Source: Streptomyces aquilus (lineage in GTDB: Bacteria > Actinomycetota > Actinomycetes > Streptomycetales > Streptomycetaceae). From it: a DNA stretch of 64,000 nt. The notes below the pieces were generated by a model. That model had not been told where the DNA came from, ran no database searches, and saw nothing but the letters and a program-made list of their open reading frames with translations. This document shows, one piece after another, positions 45,195 through 54,026 of the stretch (position 1 is its first letter; each line of letters begins with the position of its first letter). The translations under genes were made by a program, and so were the position numbers. Location of the stretch: the NCBI RefSeq assembly GCF_003955715.1, contig NZ_CP034463.1, positions 4,650,001-4,714,000 of the forward strand, given 5' to 3'.

Positions 45195-45211
45195 AACGAA
45201 ACGGTTTCGTT
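45195..45211. promoter_or_regulatory. putative TetR operator 1 (perfect palindrome)
   Basis: AACGAAAC-G-GTTTCGTT is a perfect 17-bp palindrome with a central G. It lies 91 bases upstream of the tetR start and 72 bases upstream of the divergent tricorn gene, so it may control both. Confidence 0.65.
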
Positions 45212-45282
45212 CGTGTCCTGCGTCACCTGGGCCCGGTTTTTCACGAGTTGCTCCGGCTCATCCCCCGGAAAAGCATGAAGAG

Positions 45283-48200
45283 GTGAGCTATCTGCGCCTG
45301 CCGCATCTGAGCGGTGACCTGTTGTGCTTCGTGGCCGAGGACGACCTGTGGCTGGCCCCCCTGGACGGAACGGACCGCGCCTGGCGGCTCACCGTCGACC
45401 GTACCAAGGTGGGCCACCCGCGCTTCTCCCCCGACGGCCGCCACATCGCGTACACGAGCTGGCGCAGCCTCGTGCCGGAGATCCATCTGGTGGACGTGGA
45501 AGGCGGTCCGGGCAGACAGCTCACGTACTGGGGCTCACCGGACACGCAGGTCTGCGGATGGACGCCGGAAGGCCAGATCCTGGCCGTCGCCTCCCACGGC
45601 GAGCCCTTCTCCTACTTCACCTGGGCCTACAAGGTCCGCACCGACGGCGACCCCGGCCGCAAGCTCCCCTGGGGCCCGGTCTCCGACATCCAGGTCGCCG
45701 ACCTCGACGGCGACCGCAGAACCCTGCTGCTCACCGGCACCCCACCGCACGAACCGGCCGCCTGGAAGCGCTACCGGGGCGGCGCCACGGGCCGCCTGTG
45801 GCTGCACGGCCACCGCCTCCTGGAGGACCTCGACGGCCACCTCCACTCCCCGATGTTCGTCGGCGGCCGGATCGCCTTCCTCTCCGACCACGAGGGCGTC
45901 GGCAACCTCTACTCGTGCGCCTACGACGGCTCCGACCTGCGCCGTCACACCGACCACGACGCCTTCTACGCCCGGCACGCGGCGAGCGACGGCACCCGGG
46001 TGGTGTACCAGTGCGCGGGCGACCTGTGGATCGTCGACGACCTCTCCCCGGCCGGGACGCCCCGCAGGCTCGACGTCCGGCTGAGCGGCCCGCGCGCGGG
46101 ACGCCGTACGTACCAGGTGCCGGCCGCCCAGCACGTGGACGGCGTCTCGGTCGACGAGACGGGCCGCGCGAGCGCCGTCGTCGTCCGCGGCAGCCTGTAC
46201 TGGCTGACCCACCGCGACGGCCCGGCCCGCACGATCACCGACACCCCGGGCGTACGGGTCCGGCTCCCGGAGATGCTCGGCTCGGTCGGCCAGGTCGCGT
46301 ACGTCACCGACGCGGAGGGCGAGGACGCGATCGAGGTCGCCCATCTCCCGCGCGCGACCGGCGACCGCGAGCCCCGCCGGCTCGCCTCCGGCGAACTGGG
46401 CCGCGTCCTGGAACTGGTCTCCGACCCACGGGGCGAACGCCTGGCCATCGCCTCCCACGACGGCCGCCTGCTGCTGATCGACGCGACGGAGGACTCCAAC
46501 GGTGAGGTCACCGAGCTGATCCGGTCCATCAACGGCCCCGTCCGCGACCTGTCCTTCGCCCCGGACGGCTCCTGGCTGACCTGGTCGCACCCCGGCATCG
46601 GCAGGTCCCTGCGCCAGATCAAGATGGCCCGCATGAAGGACCGGCTGATCGTCGACGTCACCAACGGCCGCTTCGAGGACGAGAACCCGGTCTTCACCCG
46701 CGACGGCCGCTACCTCGCCTTCCTCTCCTGGCGCGGCTTCGACCCGGTGTACGACGTCCACACCGGCGACCTCTCCTTCCCGCTGGGCTGCCGCCCGTAC
46801 CTGGTCCCGCTGTCCTCGGCGACCCCGTCCCCCTTCGCGCTGAACCCGGAGGGGCGCCCGGCGGCGGGCGGCCTGGACCCGGCGGAGGACGAGCCGGACG
46901 ACGGCAGCGCCGTCACGGTCGAGGTGGAGGGCCTGGAAAGCCGGGTGACCCCGTTCCCGGTCAGCGCCTCCAAGTACTCGGCGCTGTACCCGGTGGCGGG
47001 CGGCGGGCTCGTCTGGCTGCGCTGGCCGATCTCGGGCGCCCTCGGCGAGACGTTCGCCAACCCGGACGACACCAGCGGCCGCCCGACCCTGGAGTACTTC
47101 AACATCAGCAAGGCGAAGAAGTCCGAACTCGTCGACGACCTCGACTGGTTCGCGGTCAGCGGCGACGGCTCGCGGCTGGTGATCGTCGACGAGGGCGACC
47201 TGCGCGCGGTGCCGGCCACCGAGTCCGGCGACAGCGACTCCACCGTGTGGATCGACGCCCGCCGCATCCTGCACGACGTCGACCCCGGCGCCGAGTGGCG
47301 CCAGGCCTACGAGGAGGCGGGCCGGCTGATCCGCGCCTACTTCTGGGACCCGGGGATGTGCGGCATCGACTGGGACGCGGTCCTCGACCAGTACCGCCCG
47401 CTGGTCGAACGGGTGGCCACGCCGGACGAGTTCGCGGACCTGCTCCGCGAGGTCCTCGGCGAACTGGGCACCTCCCACGCCTACGTCACCGCCGCCCGCC
47501 GCAACGAGGGCCCGCCCCACTACCAGCGCCGCCAGGGCCTGCTGGGCGCCAACTTCGTCCGCCGGGACGCCGGCTGGACGGTCAAGCGCATCCTGCCCGG
47601 CGACTCCTCCGACTCCAAGGCCCGCTCCCCGCTGGCCGGCACCGGCATCCGCGAGGGCGCGGTCCTCACCCACGTCGACGGCCGCCCCGTCGACCCGGTG
47701 ACCGGCCCGTACCCGCTGCTCGCCGGGGCGGGCGGTACGACGGTGGAGCTGACGTTCACCCCGGCGGAGGGCGAGGGCCGCGCGCGGCGCGTGGCCGTGG
47801 TCCCCCTGCTCGACGAACGCCCCCTGCGCTACCAGGACTGGGTGGCCAAACGCCGTGAGGTCGTACGGGAGTTGAGCGGCGGCCGCTGCGGCTATCTGCA
47901 CATCCCCGACATGGGCGGCTCCGGCTGGGCCCAGTTCAACCGGGACCTGCGCATGGAGGTGTCGAGGCCGGCGCTGATCGTCGACGTACGCGGCAACGCG
48001 GGCGGCCACATCAGCGAACTCGTCGTGGAGAAGCTGACCCGCACGATCCTCGGCTGGGACCTCACGAGAAACGCCCAGCCGGTGTCGTACGCCTCGAACG
48101 CCCCGAGGGGCCCGGTGGTCGCCCTCGCGGACGAGGCGACGTCCTCCGACGGCGACATGATCACGGCCGCGTTCAAGCTGCTGAAGCTGGGCCCCGTGGT

Positions 48201-48510
48201 CGGACAGCGCACGTGGGGCGGGGTCGTCGGCATGACCGGCCGCCACCAACTCGGCGACGGCACGGTGATCACGGTGCCGATGAACGCGGGCTGGTTCGAC
48301 GCGTACGGCTGGAGCGTCGAGAACCGGGGCGTGGCCCCGGACCTGGAGGTGCTGAGAACTCCGTTGGACTGGGCGGAGGGGAGGCACGCCCAGCTGGACG
48401 ACGCGGTGAGACTGGCGGTGGACCTGCTGAGCACCAACCCGCCGGCGACGCCGCCGGACTACAGCGACGTACCGGACAGGTCGAGGCCGAAGTTGCCGCC
48501 GAGATCGTGA
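45283..48510 (+). CDS. tricorn protease homologue
   Basis: A 1075-residue cytoplasmic serine protease. Residues 1-600 form beta-propeller blades (PRFSPDGRHIAYTSW, LSFAPDGSWLTWS, PVFTRDGRYLAFLSW), followed by a core with a PDZ domain and the C-terminal catalytic domain. Catalytic residues deduced from tricorn are His732 (LGTSHAYV), Ser955 (EATSSDGD) and Glu1013 (SVENRG); the GNAGG loop binds the carboxylate. Tricorn degrades peptides produced by the proteasome. The start is GTG at 45283, whose ribosome site is poor. It ends before a terminator at 48627-48660. Length is normal for the family. Confidence 0.95.
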   Translation: MSYLRLPHLSGDLLCFVAEDDLWLAPLDGTDRAWRLTVDRTKVGHPRFSPDGRHIAYTSWRSLVPEIHLVDVEGGPGRQLTYWGSPDTQVCGWTPEGQILAVASHGEPFSYFTWAYKVRTDGDPGRKLPWGPVSDIQVADLDGDRRTLLLTGTPPHEPAAWKRYRGGATGRLWLHGHRLLEDLDGHLHSPMFVGGRIAFLSDHEGVGNLYSCAYDGSDLRRHTDHDAFYARHAASDGTRVVYQCAGDLWIVDDLSPAGTPRRLDVRLSGPRAGRRTYQVPAAQHVDGVSVDETGRASAVVVRGSLYWLTHRDGPARTITDTPGVRVRLPEMLGSVGQVAYVTDAEGEDAIEVAHLPRATGDREPRRLASGELGRVLELVSDPRGERLAIASHDGRLLLIDATEDSNGEVTELIRSINGPVRDLSFAPDGSWLTWSHPGIGRSLRQIKMARMKDRLIVDVTNGRFEDENPVFTRDGRYLAFLSWRGFDPVYDVHTGDLSFPLGCRPYLVPLSSATPSPFALNPEGRPAAGGLDPAEDEPDDGSAVTVEVEGLESRVTPFPVSASKYSALYPVAGGGLVWLRWPISGALGETFANPDDTSGRPTLEYFNISKAKKSELVDDLDWFAVSGDGSRLVIVDEGDLRAVPATESGDSDSTVWIDARRILHDVDPGAEWRQAYEEAGRLIRAYFWDPGMCGIDWDAVLDQYRPLVERVATPDEFADLLREVLGELGTSHAYVTAARRNEGPPHYQRRQGLLGANFVRRDAGWTVKRILPGDSSDSKARSPLAGTGIREGAVLTHVDGRPVDPVTGPYPLLAGAGGTTVELTFTPAEGEGRARRVAVVPLLDERPLRYQDWVAKRREVVRELSGGRCGYLHIPDMGGSGWAQFNRDLRMEVSRPALIVDVRGNAGGHISELVVEKLTRTILGWDLTRNAQPVSYASNAPRGPVVALADEATSSDGDMITAAFKLLKLGPVVGQRTWGGVVGMTGRHQLGDGTVITVPMNAGWFDAYGWSVENRGVAPDLEVLRTPLDWAEGRHAQLDDAVRLAVDLLSTNPPATPPDYSDVPDRSRPKLPPRS

Positions 48511-48557
48511 GCAAATTCGCCGGGGAGTTCTACAACTGGGGCGCGGGCAACTCCCTG

Positions 48558-48598
48558 AGGGGCGCGGGGAACTGCGCGACCAGCCCCCACGAGCCCGC
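48558..48598 (+). repeat. 41-bp dispersed intergenic repeat, copy 2
   Basis: Same element as at 20439-20479 (37 of 41 identical). Here it lies 48 bases after the tricorn stop and before the bidirectional terminator. Confidence 0.75.
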
Positions 48599-48626
48599 AC
48601 CGACAACGCACCCCAAAAAACACAAA

Positions 48627-48660
48627 CGTAGGGCGCCCCAAAAACACCGGGCGCCCTACG
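48627..48660. terminator. bidirectional terminator between tricorn and the small charged protein
   Basis: An 11-bp perfect stem (48627-48637 with 48650-48660) around a 12-base A-rich loop. On the minus strand it is followed by a T-rich stretch (TTTGTGTTTTTTGGGG), a proper intrinsic terminator for the small gene at 48675-48845. On the plus strand it lies beyond the tricorn gene. Confidence 0.85.
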
Positions 48661-48674
48661 CCTACCAGCAGCGA

Positions 48675-48845
48675 CTACGCGTCGTAGTCCTGGTCAAAGC
48701 GGTCCTGCTCGTCCTGCTGGAGCCGCTCCGTCTCCTCGTCCCGCTGCTTGCCGCGCTGCGCCTGCTCCTTGCCCTGCTGGGCGCGCTGCTTGGCCTGCTC
48801 CTGCCACTGCTCCGACTTGTCCTGGAACTGGTCCTTCATACCCAT
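48675..48845 (-). CDS. small charged Gln/Glu/Lys-rich protein
   Basis: A 56-residue open frame, below the size limit of routine gene calling. It starts MGMKDQFQDKSEQWQEQAK and ends in a row of acidic residues (DRFDQDYDA). It is a single predicted helix with about half of residues Gln, Glu, Lys, Arg or Asp. Supporting evidence is a GGGAG ribosome site nine bases upstream of ATG 48843-48845, a good terminator directly after the stop and codon use with G/C third positions. Proteins of this kind (stress-type or CsbD-like) are common in Streptomyces; no function can be given. Confidence 0.75.
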   Translation of the reverse strand: MGMKDQFQDKSEQWQEQAKQRAQQGKEQAQRGKQRDEETERLQQDEQDRFDQDYDA

Positions 48846-48933
48846 GTGGGTTCACTCCCGAAGTGGGTGGGGGAAGAGCCCCGAGCCGGGGCCTCGACCA
48901 GATTCACACGCCCGGACACAGCGCGCATTTCGA

Positions 48934-49818
48934 TCAGTCACGGTGCGTAGCGCGCGCCTCCTCATCGGCCGCCCCACCTGCGCCGACGAGTCCCGACCGC
49001 ATGCCCTCCAACCGGTCCCCGAACCGCCGCATCTCCCGCACCCCGACCGTCCCGATGAGCCCCGGCAGGTACCCGCGCACGCCCTGCATGCCGCGCAGCC
49101 ACCACTGCCCGTACACATGGCCGGCCCGCCGTTCGATCCCGGCGACGATCCGGTCCACGGCCGGACCCAGCGGATACGTCTTGTTGGCCGGCCACGGCAG
49201 CCGCTGCCGCAGCTCCCGCATGACCTCGTCCTGGTCGGCGCCGCGCACCATGTCCGTGTCGGTCCAGGACAGATAGCCGACGCCGACCCGCACGCCCTTG
49301 TAGCCGACCTCGGCCCGCAGACTGTGCGCGTACGCCTCCACACCGGACTTGGACGCGCAGTACGCGGTCATCATCGGCGCCGGGGTGATGGCCGCGAGCG
49401 AGGCGATCTGGAGCAGGTACCCCCGGCTCTCCATCAGCACCGGCAGGAAGGCCCGGGCGGTGACCGCCGACCCGATCAGGTTGACCTCGATGACCCGCCG
49501 CCACGCCTCCGGATCGGAGTCCACGAACGGTCCCCCGGTCGCCACACCGGCGTTGGCGACGACGATGTCGACCTTCCCGAACCGCTCCTTGACCTCTCGC
49601 GCGACCCGCGCCATCGCCTCGTGGTCGGTGACGTCGGCGTACCAGTGGTCGCTGTCGCTGTGCAGCCGTTCGGAGACCTGCTTGAGCGCGTCCGGCTCCA
49701 GGCCGACCAGCGCCACCTTCACCCCGCGCGCCGACAGCTTCCGCGCGAGCAGTTCGCCGACACCGCGCGCGGCGCCCGTGACGACGGCGACCTGTCCTTC
49801 GAGACCGACCCTGCTCAT
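48934..49818 (-). CDS. short-chain dehydrogenase/reductase
   Basis: A 294-residue SDR. The cofactor motif is TGAARGVGE (residues 14-22), with NAGVATGG downstream; the catalytic Ser is in LLQIASLAA and the Tyr-x-x-x-Lys is YCASK. It overlaps the hydrolase stop as ATGA (49815-49818) with a GGAGGG ribosome site. Linkage to a Baeyer-Villiger monooxygenase and an alpha/beta hydrolase suggests it oxidises an alcohol to the ketone used by that monooxygenase or acts on the product. Coenzyme preference: a Leu-Glu pair after the second strand (VGLEPDAL) hints at NAD(H), which is weak evidence. Confidence 0.92.
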   Translation of the reverse strand: MSRVGLEGQVAVVTGAARGVGELLARKLSARGVKVALVGLEPDALKQVSERLHSDSDHWYADVTDHEAMARVAREVKERFGKVDIVVANAGVATGGPFVDSDPEAWRRVIEVNLIGSAVTARAFLPVLMESRGYLLQIASLAAITPAPMMTAYCASKSGVEAYAHSLRAEVGYKGVRVGVGYLSWTDTDMVRGADQDEVMRELRQRLPWPANKTYPLGPAVDRIVAGIERRAGHVYGQWWLRGMQGVRGYLPGLIGTVGVREMRRFGDRLEGMRSGLVGAGGAADEEARATHRD

Positions 49819-50732
49819 GCGCCCTCCTTGAGCGTCGCGTACGTCGTCACGAGGTCCCGGATCTTCCCGGTGACCAGCTCGGGAGCCTCCACGGGCGTCA
49901 TGTGCCCGAGTCCCGGCAGTTCGGTGAGCCCCACGCACTGCGGCAGCGCCGCCACCAGCTCACGCGCGTGCACCGGCGGCGTCAACCGGTCGGCGGTCCC
50001 GACGACGACGGCCGTCGGCACGTCGAGGGAGCGCACCCCGTGGTCGAGGTCGAGCAGATCGAGCACCTGCGACCAGGAGTACCGCACCTTGCGCGGGCAC
50101 GCGTGCACGATCCGCGCGCACGCCTCCACCATGTGCGGGGCCGAACCCGGCCCCATCGTCCCGTACTTGAGGATCCGCCGGGCGACGGGAGTGACCGGCC
50201 CGAGCGGCGCCCGCGACCCCAGGATGTGCTTGGTCAGCCAGGTCCGCAGCCGCCCCGGCCGCAGGGGTACGACGGTCGACTCGGCGACCAGCCGCGAGGA
50301 CCCGGTGCTGCACAGCAGGACCGCGGCGGCATGCTCCCGGAAGGCGGCCCGGGTCGCGGCGGCCATCACCGTCATCCCGCCCATCGAGTGCCCGGCGATC
50401 ACGGCCTGCTCCCCCGGCGCCAAGGTCGCCTCCAGTACGGCTTCCAGGTCGTCGGCGAGCGCGTCCACGCTGCACGCCGGGCTCGCCGGACTGCGGCCGT
50501 GGCCGCGCTGGTCGTAGGCGACGACCCGGTGGTCGACGGCGAGGTCCCGTATCTGCGCCGCCCAGAAGGCGGTCGAGCAGGTCCAGCCGTGGGCGAGGAC
50601 GACAGCGGGGGCGCCCTCGGGCCCGTGCACCTCGACGTGCAGGCGGGCGCCGTCGGCGGAGACGGCGGTCAGTTCACGGGTGGGGGCGGGCGGGGCGTAG
50701 GGCCCGGACACGACGGACATGAGCCGGCTCAC
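49815..50732 (-). CDS. alpha/beta hydrolase
   Basis: A 305-residue serine hydrolase. The nucleophile elbow is AGHSMGGMTV, the oxyanion hole HGWTCSTAF, the acid is probably in VVGTADRLTPP and the His in LGHMTPVEAP. It resembles esterases and lactonases. The start GTG overlaps the monooxygenase stop as GTGA, or the internal ATG at 50718-50720 may be used. As the middle gene between a Baeyer-Villiger monooxygenase and an SDR it probably hydrolyses the ester or lactone made by the former (inference). Confidence 0.92.
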   Translation of the reverse strand: MSRLMSVVSGPYAPPAPTRELTAVSADGARLHVEVHGPEGAPAVVLAHGWTCSTAFWAAQIRDLAVDHRVVAYDQRGHGRSPASPACSVDALADDLEAVLEATLAPGEQAVIAGHSMGGMTVMAAATRAAFREHAAAVLLCSTGSSRLVAESTVVPLRPGRLRTWLTKHILGSRAPLGPVTPVARRILKYGTMGPGSAPHMVEACARIVHACPRKVRYSWSQVLDLLDLDHGVRSLDVPTAVVVGTADRLTPPVHARELVAALPQCVGLTELPGLGHMTPVEAPELVTGKIRDLVTTYATLKEGA

Positions 50733-52342
50733 GCGGACACCTCGTCCTTCGTACCCGTCGTCTCGGCCGTCGTCTCGGCCGTCGTCTCGGCCGTCGTCTC
50801 GGCCGTCGTCTCGGCCGCCTTCTCGGCCGCCCTATTGGCCGTCGTCTCGGCCGCCTTATTGGCCGCCTTCTTGACGCGGATGACCTCGTACTCGGTGATG
50901 TCCACGCGCCGTGTCGCCCGCCGGAACTCGCTCGTCGTCCCCGGCCAGATGGTGGTGTTGCGGCCGTTGGCGTCGAGGTACCAACTGGTGCAGCCGCCGG
51001 TGTTCCACACCGTGCGCTTCATCCGCTCCTGCACCCGCCGGTTCCAGGCGCCGACCGCGCTCGGCCGGGCGTCGAGGGCGGCGCGTCCGCCGAGGACGTC
51101 CAACTGCCGTACGAAGTCGGCCAGGTAGTTCAGCTGGGACTCGATCATCAGGATCATCGAGGAGTTCCCGAGGCCGGTGTTGGGCCCGATGATGGTCATC
51201 CAGTTCGGGAACCCGGCGGCCGAGGCGCCGCGCAGGGCCTCCATGCCGCCCTTCCACACCTCGGCGAGGGTCCTGCCCTCCGCGCCCACGACCCGCTCGG
51301 CGATGGGCATGTCGGTGACGTGGAAGCCCGTACCGAAGACGATGACGTCGGCCTCGGTCTCGGTGCCGTCGGCGGCGACGAGGGTGGAGCCGCGTACGGC
51401 CTGAAGACCGCTGGCGACGACGTCGACGTTGGGCCGGGCGAGCGCCGGGTAGTACTCGCTGCTCAGCAGGATGCGCTTGCAGCCGATGCGGTAGTCGGGG
51501 GTGAGCTTGGTGCGCAGCGCCGGGTCCTTGACGGCCCGCCCCATGTTCCGCTTGGCCAACTGCTCGACGAACCCGAGCCGGTCGGGGTGCTTGGTGAACG
51601 CCGAGACCTGCAACTCCCGGATGCCCCACAGCAGTCCGCGCCGGGCCTGCCCGGTGAACGGCAGCGCCCGGTGCAGCGCCCGCTCGGCGCCGGTGATGGC
51701 CCGGTCGACGCGGGGCATCACCCAGGGCGGGGTGCGCTGGAAGAGGGTGAGCCGGCCGACCTGCGGCTGGATGGCGGGCACGATCTGAATCGCGGAGGCC
51801 CCGGTGCCCACCACGGCGACGCGCTTGCCGCGCAGGTCGAGGTCGTGGTCCCAGCGGGCCGAGTGGAAGACCTTGCCGGGGAAGGAGTCGAGCCCCGGGA
51901 TGTCGGGGATCTTGGGGTCGGACAGCGGCCCGGTGGCGGAGACGACGACATCGGCGGAGAGCCGCCGGCCCCCGCTGATCTCGATGTCCCAGCACAGCCG
52001 TTCCGCGTCCCAGACCATCCGCATCACCTCGGAGTCGAAGCGGATGTGCGGCCGGAGGTGGAAGACGTCGGCGACGTGCTCCAGATAGGCCCGGATGTGC
52101 TCCTGCCCGGAGAAGGTGCGCGGCCAGTCGGGGTGGGGCGCGAAGGAGAAGGAGTAGAGGTGGGAGGGCACGTCACAGGCGCACCCGGGATAACTGTTGT
52201 CCCGCCAGGTGCCCCCGACACTGTCCGCCCGCTCCAGCACGACGAAGTCGGTGACACCCTCCCGCCGCAGCCGTACGGCGGCCCCGAGCCCCCCGAACCC
52301 GGACCCGATCACCGCCACCCGCACATGCTCGTGCTCGGTCAT
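50729..52342 (-). CDS. Baeyer-Villiger-type flavin monooxygenase
   Basis: A 537-residue FAD- and NADPH-dependent class B monooxygenase that turns ketones into esters or lactones. GxGxxG is at residues 13-18, the BVMO fingerprint FPGKVFHSARWD at 154-165 (F-x-G-x-x-x-H-x-x-x-W-D), and the second Rossmann motif VGTGASA at 178-184. The last 35 residues are (AETT)n repeats encoded by nine 12-base units; they lie outside the fold. ATG at 52340-52342. It is the first gene of a three-gene operon and diverges from a MerR regulator. Confidence 0.93.
   Translation of the reverse strand: MTEHEHVRVAVIGSGFGGLGAAVRLRREGVTDFVVLERADSVGGTWRDNSYPGCACDVPSHLYSFSFAPHPDWPRTFSGQEHIRAYLEHVADVFHLRPHIRFDSEVMRMVWDAERLCWDIEISGGRRLSADVVVSATGPLSDPKIPDIPGLDSFPGKVFHSARWDHDLDLRGKRVAVVGTGASAIQIVPAIQPQVGRLTLFQRTPPWVMPRVDRAITGAERALHRALPFTGQARRGLLWGIRELQVSAFTKHPDRLGFVEQLAKRNMGRAVKDPALRTKLTPDYRIGCKRILLSSEYYPALARPNVDVVASGLQAVRGSTLVAADGTETEADVIVFGTGFHVTDMPIAERVVGAEGRTLAEVWKGGMEALRGASAAGFPNWMTIIGPNTGLGNSSMILMIESQLNYLADFVRQLDVLGGRAALDARPSAVGAWNRRVQERMKRTVWNTGGCTSWYLDANGRNTTIWPGTTSEFRRATRRVDITEYEVIRVKKAANKAAETTANRAAEKAAETTAETTAETTAETTAETTGTKDEVSA
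50757..50864 (-). repeat. 12-bp in-frame minisatellite at the 3' end of the monooxygenase gene
   Basis: Five perfect tandem copies of GTCGTCTCGGCC (plus strand) at 50757-50816, then four degenerate copies to 50864. They encode AETT repeats with AEKA, ANRA and ANKA variants. Confidence 0.9.
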
Positions 52343-52470
52343 CCCGAACCCTCCACGCTGTCCGACTCCGCCAGTGAACACTGGCGCAATGGGAGGGTAG
52401 AGCAGCTCCGTACCGATGGGTAGGGGTCGGGGGAAGGAAAGTTACCGGCGGTACAACATAGGCTGCGGAC
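52343..52470. promoter_or_regulatory. divergent promoter region of the monooxygenase operon and merR gene
   Basis: The palindrome TACCG-G-CGGTA at 52443-52453 lies 18 bases upstream of the merR start; it is a candidate MerR operator. A poly-purine stretch, GGGTAGGGGTCGGGGGAAGG, precedes it. MerR regulators normally bind such dyads between promoter elements. Confidence 0.4.
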
Positions 52471-53142
52471 GTGACGGAGAAGCAGGAGCACCGTGAGTAC
52501 CGCATGGATGAGCTGGCGCGGCGGGCCGGCATCACCGTGCGCACCCTGCGCTTCTACCGCGAACGCAAACTGCTCCCGCCGCCCCGCCGCGAGGGCCGTA
52601 TCGCCTGGTACGACGACCATCACCTGGCCCGGCTGCGCACGATCGCGGCCCTGCTGGAACGCGGCCACACCCTGACCGGCATCGCGGAACTGGCGGAGGC
52701 CCTGGACCACGGCCGCGACGTGGCGGACCTGCTGGGCGTGGACCCCCCTTCCGAAGAGGAGCCGGTCCGTCTCACCCCCGAGGAACTCGCCGCCCGCTTC
52801 GAGGGCCAGGTCACCCCGGAGAACCTCGCCGCCGCACTGGACCTGGGCTACCTCGGCACCGACGGCGACGAGATCGTCCACATCAGCCGCCGCCTCCTCG
52901 ACGTCTCCTCGGCCCTGGTCGCCGAGGGCATCCCCCTCGCCGAGGTCCTGGCCGCCGGCAAACGCGTCCGCGACCACGTCGACGAACTCGCGGAGATGTT
53001 CACCGACCTGGTCCTCCGCCACGCCACGGAGAACGACCTCGCCCGCCTGCGCCCGCTCGCGCGGAGCGTGGTGGAGGCGGAACTGTCACTGGCACTGGAC
53101 CGACGGTTGCGCAAGCAGAGCGAGCCAGGACAGGAGCCGTAG
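52471..53142 (+). CDS. MerR-family regulator
   Basis: A 223-residue regulator with the MerR winged helix at the N terminus (YRMDELARRAGITVRTLRFYRERKLLPPPRREGRIAWYDDHHLARL). The C-terminal part is longer than in metal-type MerRs (about 120 residues, acidic, no Cys), so an organic ligand is likely. GTG at 52471 is the start. It is divergent from the monooxygenase-hydrolase-SDR operon and is the obvious candidate regulator. It converges with the exonuclease gene 14 bases away. Confidence 0.9.
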   Translation: MTEKQEHREYRMDELARRAGITVRTLRFYRERKLLPPPRREGRIAWYDDHHLARLRTIAALLERGHTLTGIAELAEALDHGRDVADLLGVDPPSEEEPVRLTPEELAARFEGQVTPENLAAALDLGYLGTDGDEIVHISRRLLDVSSALVAEGIPLAEVLAAGKRVRDHVDELAEMFTDLVLRHATENDLARLRPLARSVVEAELSLALDRRLRKQSEPGQEP

Positions 53143-53156
53143 ACGAACCCCGGAGG

Positions 53157-53960
53157 TCAGAGGTCGTAGACCACGGTCACCGGCGCATGGTCCGACCAGC
53201 GCTCGGCGTGCGTGGCCGCCCGCTCCACGAACCCCTTGACCGCCTTGGCGGCCAGGCCGGGAGTCGAGACGTGGTAGTCGATGCGCCAACCCGTGTCGTT
53301 GTCAAAGGCCCGCCCCCGGTACGACCACCACGAGTACGGCCCCTCGACCTCCGGATGCAGCGCCCGCACCACGTCGACGTAACCGCCGTCGGCCGCGTCG
53401 AAGACCCGCGTCAGCCACTCCCGCTCCTCCGGCAGGAAGCCGGAGTTCTTCTGGTTGGCGCGCCAGTTCTTCAGGTCGGCCGGCTGGTGCGCGATGTTCC
53501 AGTCGCCGCAGACGACGACCTCACGGCCGTCGGCGGCGGAGCGCTCGCGCAGGCCCTTGAGGTGGGCGAGGAACTCGCCCATGAAGCGGATCTTCTCGTC
53601 CTGGCGCTCGGTGCCGACCTCGCCGGAGGGGAGGTAGAGGGAGGCGACCGTCACACCGGGCAGGTCGGCCTCGACGTACCGCCCGCTGGTGTCGAACTCG
53701 CTCGACCCGAAGCCGACCTGGACGCGGTCGGGCTCTCGGCGGGTGTAGAGGGAGACGCCGGCGCGGCCCTTGGCGGCGGCTGGCGCGTGCACGACGTGCC
53801 AGCCCTCGGGCGTGCGGACCCCCTCGGGCAGCTGCTGCGGCTCGGCTCGCACCTCCTGCAAGCAGAGCACATCGGCGGAGGTGTCGGCGAGCCACTCCAC
53901 GAAGCCCTTCTTCGCGGCGGCGCGGAGTCCGTTCACATTCGCACTGGTCACTGTGAGCAC
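53157..53960 (-). CDS. xth: exodeoxyribonuclease III
   Basis: A 267-residue AP endonuclease/3'-exonuclease for DNA repair. The metal-site motifs are present: SANVNGLRAA, CLQEVRAEP with the catalytic Glu, GDWNIAHQ, and the terminal SDHAPV with the catalytic His. KIRFMGEFLAH and WSYRGRAFDNDTGWRIDYH are family hallmarks. The start is GTG at 53958-53960. Length is typical. Confidence 0.96.
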   Translation of the reverse strand: MLTVTSANVNGLRAAAKKGFVEWLADTSADVLCLQEVRAEPQQLPEGVRTPEGWHVVHAPAAAKGRAGVSLYTRREPDRVQVGFGSSEFDTSGRYVEADLPGVTVASLYLPSGEVGTERQDEKIRFMGEFLAHLKGLRERSAADGREVVVCGDWNIAHQPADLKNWRANQKNSGFLPEEREWLTRVFDAADGGYVDVVRALHPEVEGPYSWWSYRGRAFDNDTGWRIDYHVSTPGLAAKAVKGFVERAATHAERWSDHAPVTVVYDL

Positions 53961-54026
53961 CAGGGCACCCTACCCGCACCTTGGACCGAATCCTGTTCTG
54001 GACCACCTTGGCTTACCGTTTCCGAC

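Noticed and set aside
45535..48606. 1023-codon minus-strand open frame
   Set aside because: Antisense shadow of the tricorn protease gene.
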